The notes: generated from the sequence alone by a model not told the origin. A DNA stretch of 64,000 nt from Mycobacterium innocens (GCF_900566055.1 NZ_UPHQ01000099.1:1-64000), one strand, 5' to 3'. Counted from the first letter of the stretch, positions 1 through 9,070 are shown. Made by a program: numbers and translations.

Positions 1-1
1 C

Positions 2-112
2 ACGGCCGAGGCCACCGACCGCGGCGCCGACCCACCACCGCTACGCAAGACCGCCACCGCCTACCGGCACGCCTTCACCGACCTCACCCGACGCGCCCGC
101 CTGCCCACCTGA
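2..112 (+). CDS. C-terminal end of an unidentified CDS (5' truncated by window edge)
   Basis: An open frame enters from the left edge and ends at a TGA, giving 36 residues ending in RRARLPT. Almost every third codon position is C or G, stronger than in the genes nearby, which supports coding use. I do not recognise the family. It may be the tail of a gene in an accessory element, but that is a guess from the base bias alone. About 200 bases after the stop carry no gene I can recognise. Confidence 0.35.
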   Translation, partial: TAEATDRGADPPPLRKTATAYRHAFTDLTRRARLPT

Positions 113-313
113 ACAGCCGACAGCACCCCGACCCCGCCATGGAAAGGCACCGATTCGAACACCCATCGAACAACACTTGACTCAGGATTTGCGGCTTCGC
201 CGCTTGAGCTCACTAATCCAGCCTTGGCAATCGCCGCCGGGTCACGCGACGGGCGCGACTCGTTCAGACCGACGGGCGTATGGACGCTTTCAGACCGCCG
301 GGCGCTTGGTACA

Positions 314-905
314 TCAGACACCGCCGTCCCGGCAGACGGTATCGGACGCGCTGAACCAGGTGTCGCCCAGCGGCCGCACGAAGCGCTCATCGGGCCCCGA
401 AGACCAGCCCTCGCACGGTCGAATACGGCCCGTCGGCGCCCACCACAAGATCGGCGCCCAGCGTCGTGCCGTCGGACAACGTCGCCACGACTACGTCGTA
501 TTCCTGCACCAGATCCGTGATCCGGGCATTGAAGCGGTAGTCGGCGTCCGCGGCACTCGCCCGGTACAGCACAGTGACCAGGTCGCCGCGCAGGATCTCC
601 CGCGGGCTAACCGCACCATCGCCGTGAAAGGCCGCGACCGGTATTTCGGCGCGGCGCCGTACGGCGGTATCCGCTCGGGCGATACCGCGTTGGTCCAAGC
701 TCCGGTCGCGCGTCTGGTCCTACTGCAATGTCTTGCTCGACCACAGCCCGTCCCGCGCTCTGCAGCTCAGCGGTCTGACAACCCGGGCGGATGCCGTCGG
801 CGATCTCGACCACGACTACGTCGGGGCCGCTCCGGCTGAGCCAGTACGCGAGGGCCGGGCCGGCGATACCCGCGCCGCTGATCAGGACGGTCGGTCTTGG
901 TATGC
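314..905 (-). pseudogene. FAD-dependent monooxygenase remnant
   Basis: Pieces of a PHBH-type flavin monooxygenase lie in three frames. From about 890 to 690 the frame encodes VLISGAGIAGPALAYWL, the N-terminal GxGxxG dinucleotide fold. From 698 to 387 it encodes EILRGDLV and GADLVVGADGPYSTVRG, the second FAD motif. From about 380 to 316 it encodes DERFVRPLGDTWFS before a stop. No ATG, GTG or TTG is in frame before the first motif. Only about half the usual 380-400 residues can be traced, so the gene is both frameshifted and truncated. It is certainly not functional as written. Confidence 0.8.
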
Positions 906-922
906 CCCTGAGCCCATGGCAC

Positions 923-1462
923 TCAGCGCAGGATCTTGGCGTAGAGCAGGCTGTCGTGTGGTTCGGGCCCCAAGGTCGGGTAGACGGAGTCGCGGCCAAG
1001 CCGGCCTTCCAAAGCGAATCCGGCTCGCTGCAGTAACCGCGCCGAGCGCGTGTTGTCGACGTGACAGGTCGCCCAGACACGGTACACGCAGGGGTCGGCA
1101 GCCAGCTCGGCCAGCAGCACGGCCAGTGCTTCGGACATGAAACCCCGGTCCCACCACCGCCGGCCAAGGCAGTAGCCGATTTCGACGGAGTGACGCACCC
1201 GGCTTCGGCAGCTGATCAGGCCGACGATGTCGCCGCTGCCGCGGAGCACGAGCAGCCAGGTCCGCTCGTCGCCGTCGGCGTTGAAATGCTCGGTGATCAC
1301 CCGTCGCGTCTCGGCGACATCGGGATGCGGCGACCACAGCAGGTAGCGCGTGACCTCGGGATCGCCGGTGATCCCGTCGAACAACGTCTCGGCGTCATCG
1401 AGCACCGGTGGGCGCAGCAGCAGCCGTGAGCCTTCGAGGTACTCGGGCGGGAACCGGGCCAT
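923..1462 (-). CDS. GNAT family N-acetyltransferase (RimJ/RimL type)
   Basis: This 179-residue protein is a single GNAT domain. The N-terminal LEGSRLLLRPP / DDAETLF pattern is typical of the RimJ/RimL (acetyltransf_3) branch. Motif A, the acetyl-CoA pyrophosphate loop, is at about residues 99-113 (LGRRWWDRGFMSEAL). The HVDNTRSARLLQRAGF segment near residue 145 is motif B. The substrate (ribosomal protein N-terminus, small amine or antibiotic) cannot be read from sequence. The ATG at 1462 lies 11 bases after the stop of the serine hydrolase gene, so the two are probably co-transcribed. A much longer in-frame ORF upstream is only the shadow of that hydrolase. Confidence 0.85.
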   Translation of the reverse strand: MARFPPEYLEGSRLLLRPPVLDDAETLFDGITGDPEVTRYLLWSPHPDVAETRRVITEHFNADGDERTWLLVLRGSGDIVGLISCRSRVRHSVEIGYCLGRRWWDRGFMSEALAVLLAELAADPCVYRVWATCHVDNTRSARLLQRAGFALEGRLGRDSVYPTLGPEPHDSLLYAKILR

Positions 1463-1473
1463 GGCGCGCACCG

Positions 1474-2679
1474 CTAAAGCCCGAGGGCGCGATAGGTGTG
1501 ACGGACGAATCTCGGCTGGGCCGTCCGCAGCTTGGCCAGCGCGGGGTTGCCCGCCACCGCCGACGCGGCGTCGACGGACAAATCGGGACAGTGCTGAATC
1601 AGGTACAGCAGGATCAGGTCGGCGGACGGGTCGGCCTGCCACCATGTCCCGTATGCGCCGGGCCAGCTGAACGTTCCCGGCCCGCCGGGACCGAACAGCG
1701 GCGCCGATTTCGCCGGATCGGTCACTACCGACAAATTCAACCCGAACCCGCGGCCCACCCAGAATGGCGCTCCCAGAAAGTTGTGGCGCTTGTGCTCGTC
1801 GGTGAGCCGGTCGGTGCGCATCAGCCGCGCCGACTCCGCTGACAGCACCCGGACTCCGTCGACCGTCCCGTCGCCTAACAGCATTCGCACGAACCGCAAG
1901 TAGTCGTCGGCGGTCGACCACAGCCCGCCGCCGGCGTTGGGAAACGACGGCGGCTTGACCTGCGGCGGCCCCATCACGTCGTGGCGCAACCGGTCGTCCT
2001 CGTCGAGCCGGTACATGGTGGCGGCGCGTCCTCGCGCCTCGGCCGACACGAAGAAGCCGGTGTCGGTCATGCCGGCCGGACCCAGCACTCGCTCGTCGAG
2101 AACCTGATGGAACGGCTTGTCCTCGATGCGAGACACGATCACGCCCAGCACGTCGATCGCATGGCTGTAGGTCACCCGGTCGCCGGGCTGGTGAACCAGT
2201 GGCAGGGCGGCCAGTTCGGTCAGCCAGGTGTCCGAACCCTTGCCGAAGGGCAGTCGCATGTAGGCCCGCGAGATGGGCCCGGAGACCGAGAAACTGTAGG
2301 CCAGGCCGCTGGTATGGGTCAGCAGATCCTCGACCAGGATGGGGCGCCGGGCCGGATGTGTGCGGTCCAGCGGGCCATGCGGGTCGTCCAGCACCCGCGG
2401 ATCGGCCAGTTCCGGCGCCCAGCGCGCGATGGGGTCCCGCACTGTCAGCTTGCCCTCGTCGACCAGGCTCATGGCCGCGGCAACCGTCACCGGCTTGGTC
2501 ATCGACGCGATGCGAAACAGCGTGTCTCGTCGCATCGGCAGGCCCGCATCGACGTCGCGGTAGCCGATCTCGTTGACCTGCAACACCTCTCCGCGTTGCC
2601 AGACCACGGTTACCGCGCCGGACAGCAAGCCGGCGTCACAGACTTGCCGAACGGATGCCTGATTGCCGTCGAGCTTCAC
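1474..2679 (-). CDS. Serine hydrolase, beta-lactamase/esterase (class C-like) family; Rv1367c ortholog
   Basis: The 401-residue protein has the penicillin-binding/serine hydrolase fold. The catalytic SxxK is S59-M-T-K62, and the second motif is Y171-S-H, where true class C enzymes have YxN. That change and the lack of a clear signal peptide fit a cytosolic esterase or peptidase better than an antibiotic-hydrolysing beta-lactamase. Length and position match M. tuberculosis Rv1367c. The start is GTG with a TAACCT box 7 nt upstream, so the mRNA is probably leaderless. A GNAT gene follows on the same strand. Confidence 0.88.
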   Translation of the reverse strand: MKLDGNQASVRQVCDAGLLSGAVTVVWQRGEVLQVNEIGYRDVDAGLPMRRDTLFRIASMTKPVTVAAAMSLVDEGKLTVRDPIARWAPELADPRVLDDPHGPLDRTHPARRPILVEDLLTHTSGLAYSFSVSGPISRAYMRLPFGKGSDTWLTELAALPLVHQPGDRVTYSHAIDVLGVIVSRIEDKPFHQVLDERVLGPAGMTDTGFFVSAEARGRAATMYRLDEDDRLRHDVMGPPQVKPPSFPNAGGGLWSTADDYLRFVRMLLGDGTVDGVRVLSAESARLMRTDRLTDEHKRHNFLGAPFWVGRGFGLNLSVVTDPAKSAPLFGPGGPGTFSWPGAYGTWWQADPSADLILLYLIQHCPDLSVDAASAVAGNPALAKLRTAQPRFVRHTYRALGL

Positions 2680-2686
2680 CGGCCCT

Positions 2687-2692
2687 AGGTTA
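2687..2692 (-). promoter_or_regulatory. -10 box of the serine hydrolase gene
   Basis: TAACCT on the minus strand, 7 nt before the GTG at 2679. This spacing puts the transcription start on the start codon, the usual layout of a leaderless mycobacterial mRNA. Confidence 0.55.
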
Positions 2693-3042
2693 GTCGCCGG
2701 ATGTGGGCGGGCGCGGCGGTGGGACGGCCTGTCGGCTCATCGCGCTGGCCATTGTTTCCGGCGCGGCGCAGGCGGTCGATACTTGTGCGAATAGCCTTCC
2801 GGGCTGGCCATGGCGTGTTACTGTCGCGCTCTCCGGCAAAGCGATCTGGTGAACAGCCTGTGGGCGCAGCGGCATGCGGATGACAACGGTGCCGGTGCGG
2901 TGAACCAGGGTGCGGGGGAGCAGTCACCGAGACCCGCCACCATTGACAGGGGCCGGCTTGCCGGTCGCCGTCAATGCCGTATGACGAAGCCAGCGACCCG
3001 CTGCTCGCCACCACCGGTTGGATACCTCAGCAAAGGTTGGCC
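2693..3042. other. Intergenic region upstream of lprF
   Basis: No gene is recognised in these 350 bases between the divergent hydrolase and lprF. A TTGACA hexamer at 2943-2948 is a possible -35 box for lprF, followed by the inverted repeat CCGGCTTGCCGG. No convincing -10 partner sits at 16-18 nt. A short plus-strand frame runs into lprF from 2974, but it lacks the features of the family's N-terminus. Confidence 0.4.
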
Positions 3043-3915
3043 ATGAATGGCTTGATCTCCCAAACGCAAACCTGCCACCGACGTGTCACCCATCGGTCCT
3101 CGTTTCCGGTGTCGGCCGCGATGCTGTTCGCGGCAGCACTGATCGCGACGGTCATTAGCGGATGCGGTCACAAATCGGCCACGTCAACCTCCCAGACTTC
3201 CGGGGCATCGGCAAGCTCCGCCGCGACCAGCGCATCCGGGTCATCCGGCGCCCCGTCACCGGAAGCTCAGCAACTACTGCAGGACAGCTCCAAGGCGACC
3301 AAGGGCTTGCACTCTGTTCATGTCAGCCTGCAGACAACCAACATCACGACGCTTCCGATGGAGAGCGTCAATGCCGACGTGACCAATCAGCCCGAGGGCA
3401 ACGGTCAAGCCGTCGGTGATGCCATGATCAGGTTGCAGCCGAAAGCGCCTGCGGCCCCCAAACAATTCCTGGTCAGCAATAAGACCATGTACACCAAAGA
3501 CGACGCCGGAAAGTACACCTCGGTCGGGCCGGCGGAGAAGATCTACGACCCGGGCATCGTTCTCGACAAGGACAAGGGGCTGGGCAATGTGATCGCCAAG
3601 GTCCAGAGTCCGCAGATCGCCGGAAATGAAACGATCGACGGTATCGCCACGGTCAAGGTGACCGGAACCATCGACGCCGCCGTGATCGATCCCCTGGTGC
3701 CTCAGTTGGGTAAGGGTGGGGGCACGCTGCCGATCACGTTGTACATCGTCGATGTGAAGGGCGCGGGTGCCGGCACAACTGCGACGTCGGGGGCGCCTGC
3801 TCCCACAGCTGGCCCGAACCTGGTGCGGATGGTCGTCGACAAGGGCCAGGGCCACGTCACCATCAACCTGTCCGCCTGGGGCGCGCCGGTCACCATTCCC
3901 AACCCGACCGGATAA
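3043..3915 (+). CDS. lprF: Lipoprotein LprF
   Basis: This 290-residue secreted lipoprotein belongs to the LppX/LprAFG family, whose members carry lipids in a hydrophobic pocket on the outer face of the membrane. The signal peptide has a hydrophobic core at about residues 25-37 and a lipobox I-S-G-C with acylated Cys41. A Ser/Ala/Thr-rich linker (about 45-75) precedes the conserved domain starting EAQQLLQDSSKATKGLHSVHV. The start at MNGLISQ matches M. tuberculosis LprF; an earlier in-frame ATG at 2974 would add 23 unlikely residues. It carries a longer linker and an extra Gly/Ala/Thr stretch near residue 250. A perfect hairpin follows the stop. Confidence 0.93.
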   Translation: MNGLISQTQTCHRRVTHRSSFPVSAAMLFAAALIATVISGCGHKSATSTSQTSGASASSAATSASGSSGAPSPEAQQLLQDSSKATKGLHSVHVSLQTTNITTLPMESVNADVTNQPEGNGQAVGDAMIRLQPKAPAAPKQFLVSNKTMYTKDDAGKYTSVGPAEKIYDPGIVLDKDKGLGNVIAKVQSPQIAGNETIDGIATVKVTGTIDAAVIDPLVPQLGKGGGTLPITLYIVDVKGAGAGTTATSGAPAPTAGPNLVRMVVDKGQGHVTINLSAWGAPVTIPNPTG

Positions 3916-3938
3916 CCAGCGCGGGTGCATTCCGGATT

Positions 3939-4001
3939 GGGAACCGGCCCGCAACTGCCACCTGGCGGCTAGCGCTGCCGGCGGTCTCCGGGCCGGTTCC
4001 C
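3939..4001 (+). terminator. 13-bp perfect inverted repeat after lprF
   Basis: GGGAACCGGCCCG at 3939-3951 is exactly complementary to CGGGCCGGTTCCC at 3989-4001, with a 37-nt loop that can itself pair. It starts 24 nt after the lprF stop. There is no T tract, as is usual for mycobacterial terminators. It could also act as an RNA stabiliser. Confidence 0.5.
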
Positions 4002-4184
4002 GCCCACGGTTGGCACCTTGGGGCGCAACCGATTTGGTGCACCCGCAGCGCAGATTACCCGGCCCGGAATTCCGTTGAGAATTCTCCAAGGCCATACCTC
4101 CACTATTGGGGCACCGTTGGGGTCACTTCGCCGGAAACGATGGCTAGCGCCCGATCTCACCCGATCAGACCTGGAGGAATACGA

Positions 4185-5654
4185 ATGACGAACGACGTCC
4201 CAGACGTACAGGAGCGTGGCCCCGGCCTGCATCCTGCTCCTCCTCCGGGCGGGCCACCGCTGTCAGACGTGTGGGTCTACAACGGCCGGGCATACGACCT
4301 CAGCGACTGGATATCCAAGCACCCCGGTGGCGCCTTCTTCATCGGGCGGACCAAGAACCGCGACATCACCGCGATCATCGCCTCCTACCATCGTGACCCG
4401 GCCAAGGTCGAACGAATCTTGGAGCGGCGCTACGCATTGGGCCGCGACGCAACGCCGCGCGACATTCATCCCAAACACAACGCGCCGCCCTTCCTCTTCA
4501 AAGACGACTTCAACAGCTGGCGCGACACCCCGAAGTACCGTTTCGACAACCCGAACGACTTGATGCACCGCGTCAAAGCACGCCTGACCGAGCCGGTACT
4601 GGCCGCCCGAATCAAACGGATGGACCGGCTGTTCAACGTCGTGGTGGCATTCCTGGCCGTCGGCTATCTGGCGGTCCAGGCCGTGCGGTTGGCCGAACCG
4701 CGGTGGATGCCGTTGTGGGCCTTCGTCATTGCGATGGTGCTGCTGCGCAGTTCGCTGGTCGGGTATGGCCATTATGCACTGCATCGGGCGCAACGGGGCC
4801 CTAATCGGTTCTTGGCCAATGCCTTCGACCTGAACTATGTGGCGTTGTCGTTGGTGGTCGCCGACGGGCACACGTTGCTGCATCACCCGTACACGCAAAG
4901 CGACGTCGATATCAAGAAGAACGTCTTCACGATGATGATGCAGTTGCCGCGGCTGTATCGGGTTCCGGTGCATACGGTTCACAAGTTCGGTCACCTGCTC
5001 ACCGGCATGGCCATCCGCATCGCCGACGTCTGGAATATGACGCGCAAGGTGGGCGTCGAGGAGGGCTATGGAAGCTGGCGCAACGCGCTGCCGCACTTCC
5101 TGGGGTCGTCCGGGGTGCGGCTGCTCCTGGTGACCGAAATGGTGGTTTTCGCACTCGCCGGTGACTTCTGGGCCTGGGCACTGCAATTCGTCGTCACCCT
5201 GTGGGTCAGCACCTTCCTGGTGGTGGCGAGCCACGAGTTCGAGGACGACGCCGACGAGGCTGCCGCAACCGGTGACGACTGGGGCGTGGATCAGGTGGTG
5301 CATGCCAACGACCTGGTGGTGGTCGGGAATCGATACGTCGACTGCTTCCTGTCGGCGGGCCTGAGCTCCCACCGCGTCCACCATGTATTGCCGTTCCAGC
5401 GTAGCGGTTTCGCCAACATCGTCACCGAGGACGTATTACGGGAGGAAGCCGCGAACTCCGGCGTCGAGTGGCTTCCGGCGAAGAGTTTCGTGACTAACCG
5501 GCTGCCGAAGCTCTGCCGGACATACCTGCTCTCGCCGTCTCGCCAAGCCAGCGAGCACAAGTGGGGTTTCCTGCGGGAACACTGCTCGCTGGCGGCCTGG
5601 AAAGCCAGTGCCGGCTACGTGGTCGCCGGCTTCGTCGGAATCGGGTCGGTATGA
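4185..5654 (+). CDS. Membrane fatty acid desaturase-like protein with N-terminal cytochrome b5 domain (Rv1371 ortholog)
   Basis: The protein has 489 residues, the same length as Rv1371. Residues 25-95 form a cytochrome b5 heme domain with the HPGG motif at 46-49. The rest is a membrane desaturase/hydroxylase of the di-iron type: histidine boxes GHYALH (195-200), HTLLHH (229-234) and HRVHH (396-400), with hydrophobic segments at about 150-190 and 308-350. A fused b5 domain implies electron delivery from a reductase. The substrate is unknown; a fatty acyl or polyketide chain is plausible. The ATG has a GGAGGA ribosome site; an upstream in-frame ATG at 4140 lacks one. Its stop overlaps the pks18 start (ATGA), so this is the first gene of a tight operon. 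Confidence 0.9.
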   Translation: MTNDVPDVQERGPGLHPAPPPGGPPLSDVWVYNGRAYDLSDWISKHPGGAFFIGRTKNRDITAIIASYHRDPAKVERILERRYALGRDATPRDIHPKHNAPPFLFKDDFNSWRDTPKYRFDNPNDLMHRVKARLTEPVLAARIKRMDRLFNVVVAFLAVGYLAVQAVRLAEPRWMPLWAFVIAMVLLRSSLVGYGHYALHRAQRGPNRFLANAFDLNYVALSLVVADGHTLLHHPYTQSDVDIKKNVFTMMMQLPRLYRVPVHTVHKFGHLLTGMAIRIADVWNMTRKVGVEEGYGSWRNALPHFLGSSGVRLLLVTEMVVFALAGDFWAWALQFVVTLWVSTFLVVASHEFEDDADEAAATGDDWGVDQVVHANDLVVVGNRYVDCFLSAGLSSHRVHHVLPFQRSGFANIVTEDVLREEAANSGVEWLPAKSFVTNRLPKLCRTYLLSPSRQASEHKWGFLREHCSLAAWKASAGYVVAGFVGIGSV

Positions 5655-6844
5655 GCAGCGCAGCCGACGGTGGTGCCCTGCACCCGGTGGCCGACGCGCC
5701 CGGCTACGAACCCCACTATGACCTCGCCCAGTTGCCGCCGGCTCCGCCGACGACGGTGGCCGTCATCGAAGGCATGGCGACCGGTGTGCCGCAACGGGTG
5801 GTCCGTCAGTCCGACGCCGCGGCGCGGGTGGCCCAGATGTTCGTCGACCCGCAACAGCGGGAACGGGTTTCGCGGGTCTACGAGAAGGCACGCATCGACA
5901 CCCGCAGGATGGCCGTCGACCCGCTGGACGCCGAGTTCGACGCGTTCCGGCGTGAACCCGCTACCATCCGGGACCGGATGAGCCTGTTCTACCGGCATGC
6001 GGTGCCGTTGGCGGTCGAGGTGAGCCGGCGTGCCCTCGACGGGCTTTCCTACGGCGCCGAAGAGATCGGGTTGTTGGTGTTCGTCACCAGCACCGGGTTC
6101 GTCGCTCCGGGCGTGGACGTGGCAATCGTCAAGCAACTCGGGCTGTCGCGGGCGATTTCGCGAGTCGTGGTCAATTTCATGGGATGCGCGGCCGCGATGA
6201 ACGCCATTCGCACCGCCACCAATTACGTCCGCGCCCACCCGGCGATGAAGGCGTTGGTGGTGTGCATCGAATTGTGCTCGGTCAACGCCGTGTTCGCCGA
6301 CAACGTCAACGATGTGGTGATTCACAGCCTCTTCGGCGATGGCTGCGCAGCGCTGGTGATCGGCGCCAGCCAGGTGCAACAGCAGTTGCCGGCGGGCAGT
6401 GTGGTGATCCGCAGCAACTTCAGCCAGCTCCTCGACGACGCCGAAGACGGCATCGTGCTGGGCGTCAATCATGACGGCATCACCTGCGAGCTGTCGGAGA
6501 ACCTGCCCGACTACATTTACCGGGGAGTCGCGCCGGTCGTCGCAAATATGTTGTACGACAACGGATTACAACAATCCGATATCGATCTGTGGGCGATCCA
6601 TCCGGGTGGGCCCAAGATCATCGAACAGTCGGTGCGCTCGTTGGGCATCGGAGCCGAATGCGCGGCGCACAGCTGGGACGTGTTGGCCCGCTATGGCAAC
6701 ATGCTGAGTGTCTCGCTGATCTTCGTGTTGGAAATGATGGTGCGGCAGGCGGAGTCGGCAAAACCCCTCTCGACCGGCGTGGCGTTCGCCTTCGCGCCCG
6801 GGGTCACTGTTGAAGGCATGCTGTTCGACATCGTCCGACGGTGA
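5651..6844 (+). CDS. pks18: Type III polyketide synthase Pks18 (alpha-pyrone synthase)
   Basis: This 397-residue chalcone-synthase-fold enzyme condenses a long-chain acyl-CoA with malonyl-CoA. M. tuberculosis Pks18 makes long-chain alpha-pyrones by this chemistry. The catalytic triad is visible: Cys179 in [11 protein letters not shown], His317 in WAIHPGG and Asn350 in YGNMLSVS, each four residues later than in Pks18 of H37Rv. The C-terminal [17 protein letters not shown] is the family's GFGPG-type loop, here APG. The start ATG overlaps the desaturase stop, and its own stop overlaps a GTG 36 bases before the next ATG, so translation is probably coupled along the operon. Confidence 0.95.
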   Translation: MSSAADGGALHPVADAPGYEPHYDLAQLPPAPPTTVAVIEGMATGVPQRVVRQSDAAARVAQMFVDPQQRERVSRVYEKARIDTRRMAVDPLDAEFDAFRREPATIRDRMSLFYRHAVPLAVEVSRRALDGLSYGAEEIGLLVFVTSTGFVAPGVDVAIVKQLGLSRAISRVVVNFMGCAAAMNAIRTATNYVRAHPAMKALVVCIELCSVNAVFADNVNDVVIHSLFGDGCAALVIGASQVQQQLPAGSVVIRSNFSQLLDDAEDGIVLGVNHDGITCELSENLPDYIYRGVAPVVANMLYDNGLQQSDIDLWAIHPGGPKIIEQSVRSLGIGAECAAHSWDVLARYGNMLSVSLIFVLEMMVRQAESAKPLSTGVAFAFAPGVTVEGMLFDIVRR

Positions 6845-6858
6845 ACGCGACCGTGATA

Positions 6859-6867
6859 CCCGAAGGG
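6859..6867 (+). promoter_or_regulatory. Ribosome binding site deciding the sulfotransferase start
   Basis: GAAGGGAGG lies just before the ATG at 6877. It favours that start over the GTG at 6841 that overlaps the pks18 stop. Confidence 0.6.
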
Positions 6868-6876
6868 AGGTGGCAC

Positions 6877-7887
6877 ATGACCAATGCCCCTGAGCCGCCG
6901 AACGCCAATGCACTGGCGGCCGACCGCGTCCTGTACCGCTCGTTGATGACCGACAGTACCCGCTGGGACGCCCTGCAACTGCGCGCCGGCGACATCGTCA
7001 TCTCGACACCGTCGAAGTGCGGGATGACCTGGACCCAACGGCTGGTGTCCTTGCTGGTGTTCGACGGACCGGAGCTGCCGGGACCGTTGTCGACGGTGTC
7101 GCCGTGGCTCGACCAGACCATCCGGCCCATCGAGGAGGTGGTTGCCGTCCTCGACGCGCAGGATCACCGCCGGTTCATCAAGACCCATACGCCTTTGGAC
7201 GGCCTGGTGCTCGATGATCGGGTCACTTGTATCTGCGTGGGCCGCGATCCGCGCGATGCCGCAGTGTCGATGCTGTTCCACGTTGTCAATGTCGACGCCG
7301 AGCGGTTGCGGGAATTGCATGAGGCCGCGGTGCCGCCGCAGCTGCGATCGGGCCCGCCGGGTCCCGAGCCCGGCCCCGCGGCTGGCGGGCGTGGCCCAAC
7401 CGAGGAATTCCGGCACTGGATGGAGGGTCCGGCGCTGCCGCCGCCGGGAGTGGGGTTCGCGCCTCCCAAAGGGATCGGAACGCTGGCCAACGTGCTGCAC
7501 CACTTCGGCACGGCATGGCAGCGGCGACACCTGCCGAATGTGGCGCTGTTCCACTACGCCGACTATCAGCTGGACCTGATAGCAGAGCTGATGCGGCTTG
7601 CCGCGGTACTCGGCATCGATCTGAGTCGCGATCGGGCCCGCGAACTGGTCGCGCACGCGTCGCTGGACGCCATGCGATCGCGCGCGGCGGAGATCGCCCC
7701 CAACACCACCGACGGCATCTGGCACAGCGAGGAGCAATTCTTCCGCCGCGGCCGCAGCGGCGACTGGCAGCAGTACTTCACCCATGACGAGCACCGCCGC
7801 TACAACCATCGGATCAACCAGCTCGCCCCGCCCGATCTGCTGGCCTGGGCGCACGAGGGACGCCGCGGATACGACCCGGCCCGGTGA
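6877..7887 (+). CDS. PAPS-dependent sulfotransferase (Rv1373 ortholog)
   Basis: The 336-residue protein has the sulfotransferase_1 fold. The 5'-phosphosulfate loop is TPSKCGMTW at residues 44-52 (family TYPKSGTTW), and the 3'-phosphate site is [10 protein letters not shown] near residue 126. Length, motifs and context match Rv1373, described as a glycolipid sulfotransferase. It should transfer sulfate from PAPS to a hydroxyl on a lipid. The KSG serine is Cys here. It is the third gene of the desaturase-pks18 operon, which suggests the sulfated lipid may be a Pks18 product. A Pro/Gly-rich stretch near residues 150-175 is longer than I expect for the family. Confidence 0.92.
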   Translation: MTNAPEPPNANALAADRVLYRSLMTDSTRWDALQLRAGDIVISTPSKCGMTWTQRLVSLLVFDGPELPGPLSTVSPWLDQTIRPIEEVVAVLDAQDHRRFIKTHTPLDGLVLDDRVTCICVGRDPRDAAVSMLFHVVNVDAERLRELHEAAVPPQLRSGPPGPEPGPAAGGRGPTEEFRHWMEGPALPPPGVGFAPPKGIGTLANVLHHFGTAWQRRHLPNVALFHYADYQLDLIAELMRLAAVLGIDLSRDRARELVAHASLDAMRSRAAEIAPNTTDGIWHSEEQFFRRGRSGDWQQYFTHDEHRRYNHRINQLAPPDLLAWAHEGRRGYDPAR

Positions 7888-7890
7888 CGG

Positions 7891-8568
7891 TCAGTCCGAC
7901 GCACGCCGTTGGGCTCGCACGTACCAAAACGCCATTTCCGTTTCGGTCCCGTCCATTTCGCGGCGCACCGTGACGGGCTCCAGTGATTCGACATCCCACC
8001 CGGCGCCGCCGAGCACGTCGCGCAGCGTCTGCTCGGATACCGCCGGTCGTGGCCATTGCTCATTCGGCGGATTGGCGTCCGAGAAGCAACTGATCAGCAG
8101 GGTGGCGCCGGGACGGGTGGCGCGGTGCACGGCGGCGGCATAGCTGCGCTTGCCGTCGTCGTCGAGGCAATGGAACATGCCGCTGTCGATGACGGTGTCG
8201 AATGCGCCGGTGTAGCCGTCGAGCGTGGTGGCGTCGGCTGCCGCGAACCTCACGTCGACTCCGGCGTCGGCGGCGCGGCGTTCGGCGGTGATCAGCGCGG
8301 TCGGAGAAATATCCAAGGCGGTCACGCGGTGTCCGTGCTGAGCCAGATAGATCGCGTTGTCGCCGAGCCCGCAGCCGATGTCGAGCACCTCACCGTGGAC
8401 CCAGCCACCGGTCTGCCACGCGATCACGTTCTCTTTGGGCGCCTTGGTATCCCACGGCGGCGTCGTCATCGGCGGGATGCCCGGGCCGGGACTTTCCCCG
8501 CGATACAGCGCATCGAAATCCATGTGCGGCCGGCCGGATTCGTTTGCGGAAGGGTTGGGATCCGTCAC
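7891..8568 (-). CDS. Class I SAM-dependent methyltransferase (Rv1377c ortholog)
   Basis: 225 residues with the Rossmann SAM site VLDIGCGLGDNAIYLA at about 61-76, motif II VTALDISP and the GxFHCLDDD segment near residue 130. The family is a general SAM methyltransferase; the substrate is not evident. It is convergent with the sulfotransferase gene, with 3 bases between the stops. The start is GTG, with TATCCT 7 nt upstream, so the mRNA is probably leaderless. Residues 16 onward (MDFDALYRG) are the conserved start of the domain, leaving a short variable N-terminus. Confidence 0.88.
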   Translation of the reverse strand: MTDPNPSANESGRPHMDFDALYRGESPGPGIPPMTTPPWDTKAPKENVIAWQTGGWVHGEVLDIGCGLGDNAIYLAQHGHRVTALDISPTALITAERRAADAGVDVRFAAADATTLDGYTGAFDTVIDSGMFHCLDDDGKRSYAAAVHRATRPGATLLISCFSDANPPNEQWPRPAVSEQTLRDVLGGAGWDVESLEPVTVRREMDGTETEMAFWYVRAQRRASD

Positions 8569-8575
8569 ATTCGCC

Positions 8576-8581
8576 AGGATA
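8576..8581 (-). promoter_or_regulatory. -10 box of the methyltransferase gene
   Basis: TATCCT on the minus strand, 7 nt before the GTG at 8568; predicts a leaderless transcript. Confidence 0.55.
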
Positions 8582-8856
8582 GAACCCTTGCCGACGAGCT
8601 TGGCCCGGCCGGCCGGTAAGCGTCACATGGGTCACACGTGACGTGCCACAACACTCTCTGGCTGAGCCGATACCCGATGCGCCCACTTCACCGGAAAATT
8701 CGGGGCGACCAGGAGCTGCTGGTCATCGATGACTCTTGTGCAGCCTTGGATGGACCATCCCGATTGGCGTCTGTTTTCGGCACGGCGCATCTTCGCTGCA
8801 ACTTCTTGTGATGGCGGGTGCTTGGCGGATGTCTCACGACCTCGCCGAGTCGGTTG
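8582..8856. other. Intergenic region, no gene recognised
   Basis: Lies between the methyltransferase gene and repeat element A. Frames on both strands are short and show no recognisable domain. Confidence 0.4.
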
Positions 8857-9070
8857 TGATGCTGCCGTATCGAGTGTGCAGTGGCGGCTTTGAGGGTGCA
8901 TGCAGGGCGGGAAATCCGCGATCGGGCCGCCCCGACGGCACAGTCGGCGCCGTCAGCTCACGCTCGGCGCCGTCAGCTCACGCTCGGCGCCGTCAGCTCA
9001 CGCTCAACGCCCTCAGCGCACGCTCAACGTCCCCGGCGCACGTTCAACGCCCCCGGCGCACACTCGACAC
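8857..9070 (+). repeat. Dispersed intergenic element, copy A (core plus 20-bp tandem repeat)
   Basis: A core of about 88 bp (8857-8944) is closely related to 51878-51967. It is followed by six to seven exact-phase 20-bp units from 8941 to about 9070; the typical unit is CGCTCGGCGCCGTCAGCTCA, and later units drift to CGCTCAACGCCCTCAGCGCA. The core holds CGAGTGTGC (8871-8879), and its complement GCACACTCG closes the array (9058-9066), so the ends can pair. The 20-bp period is not a multiple of three, and no single frame fits, so it is not a coding repeat. Confidence 0.8.

Noticed and set aside
1463-1921. N-terminal extension of the GNAT protein in a long open frame
   Set aside because: The extension overlaps the serine hydrolase gene out of frame and has no GNAT features; the ATG at 1462 starts the domain.
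8941-9070. Tandem repeat considered as a CRISPR array
   Set aside because: Units are 20 bp with no unique spacers between them, and there are no cas genes.
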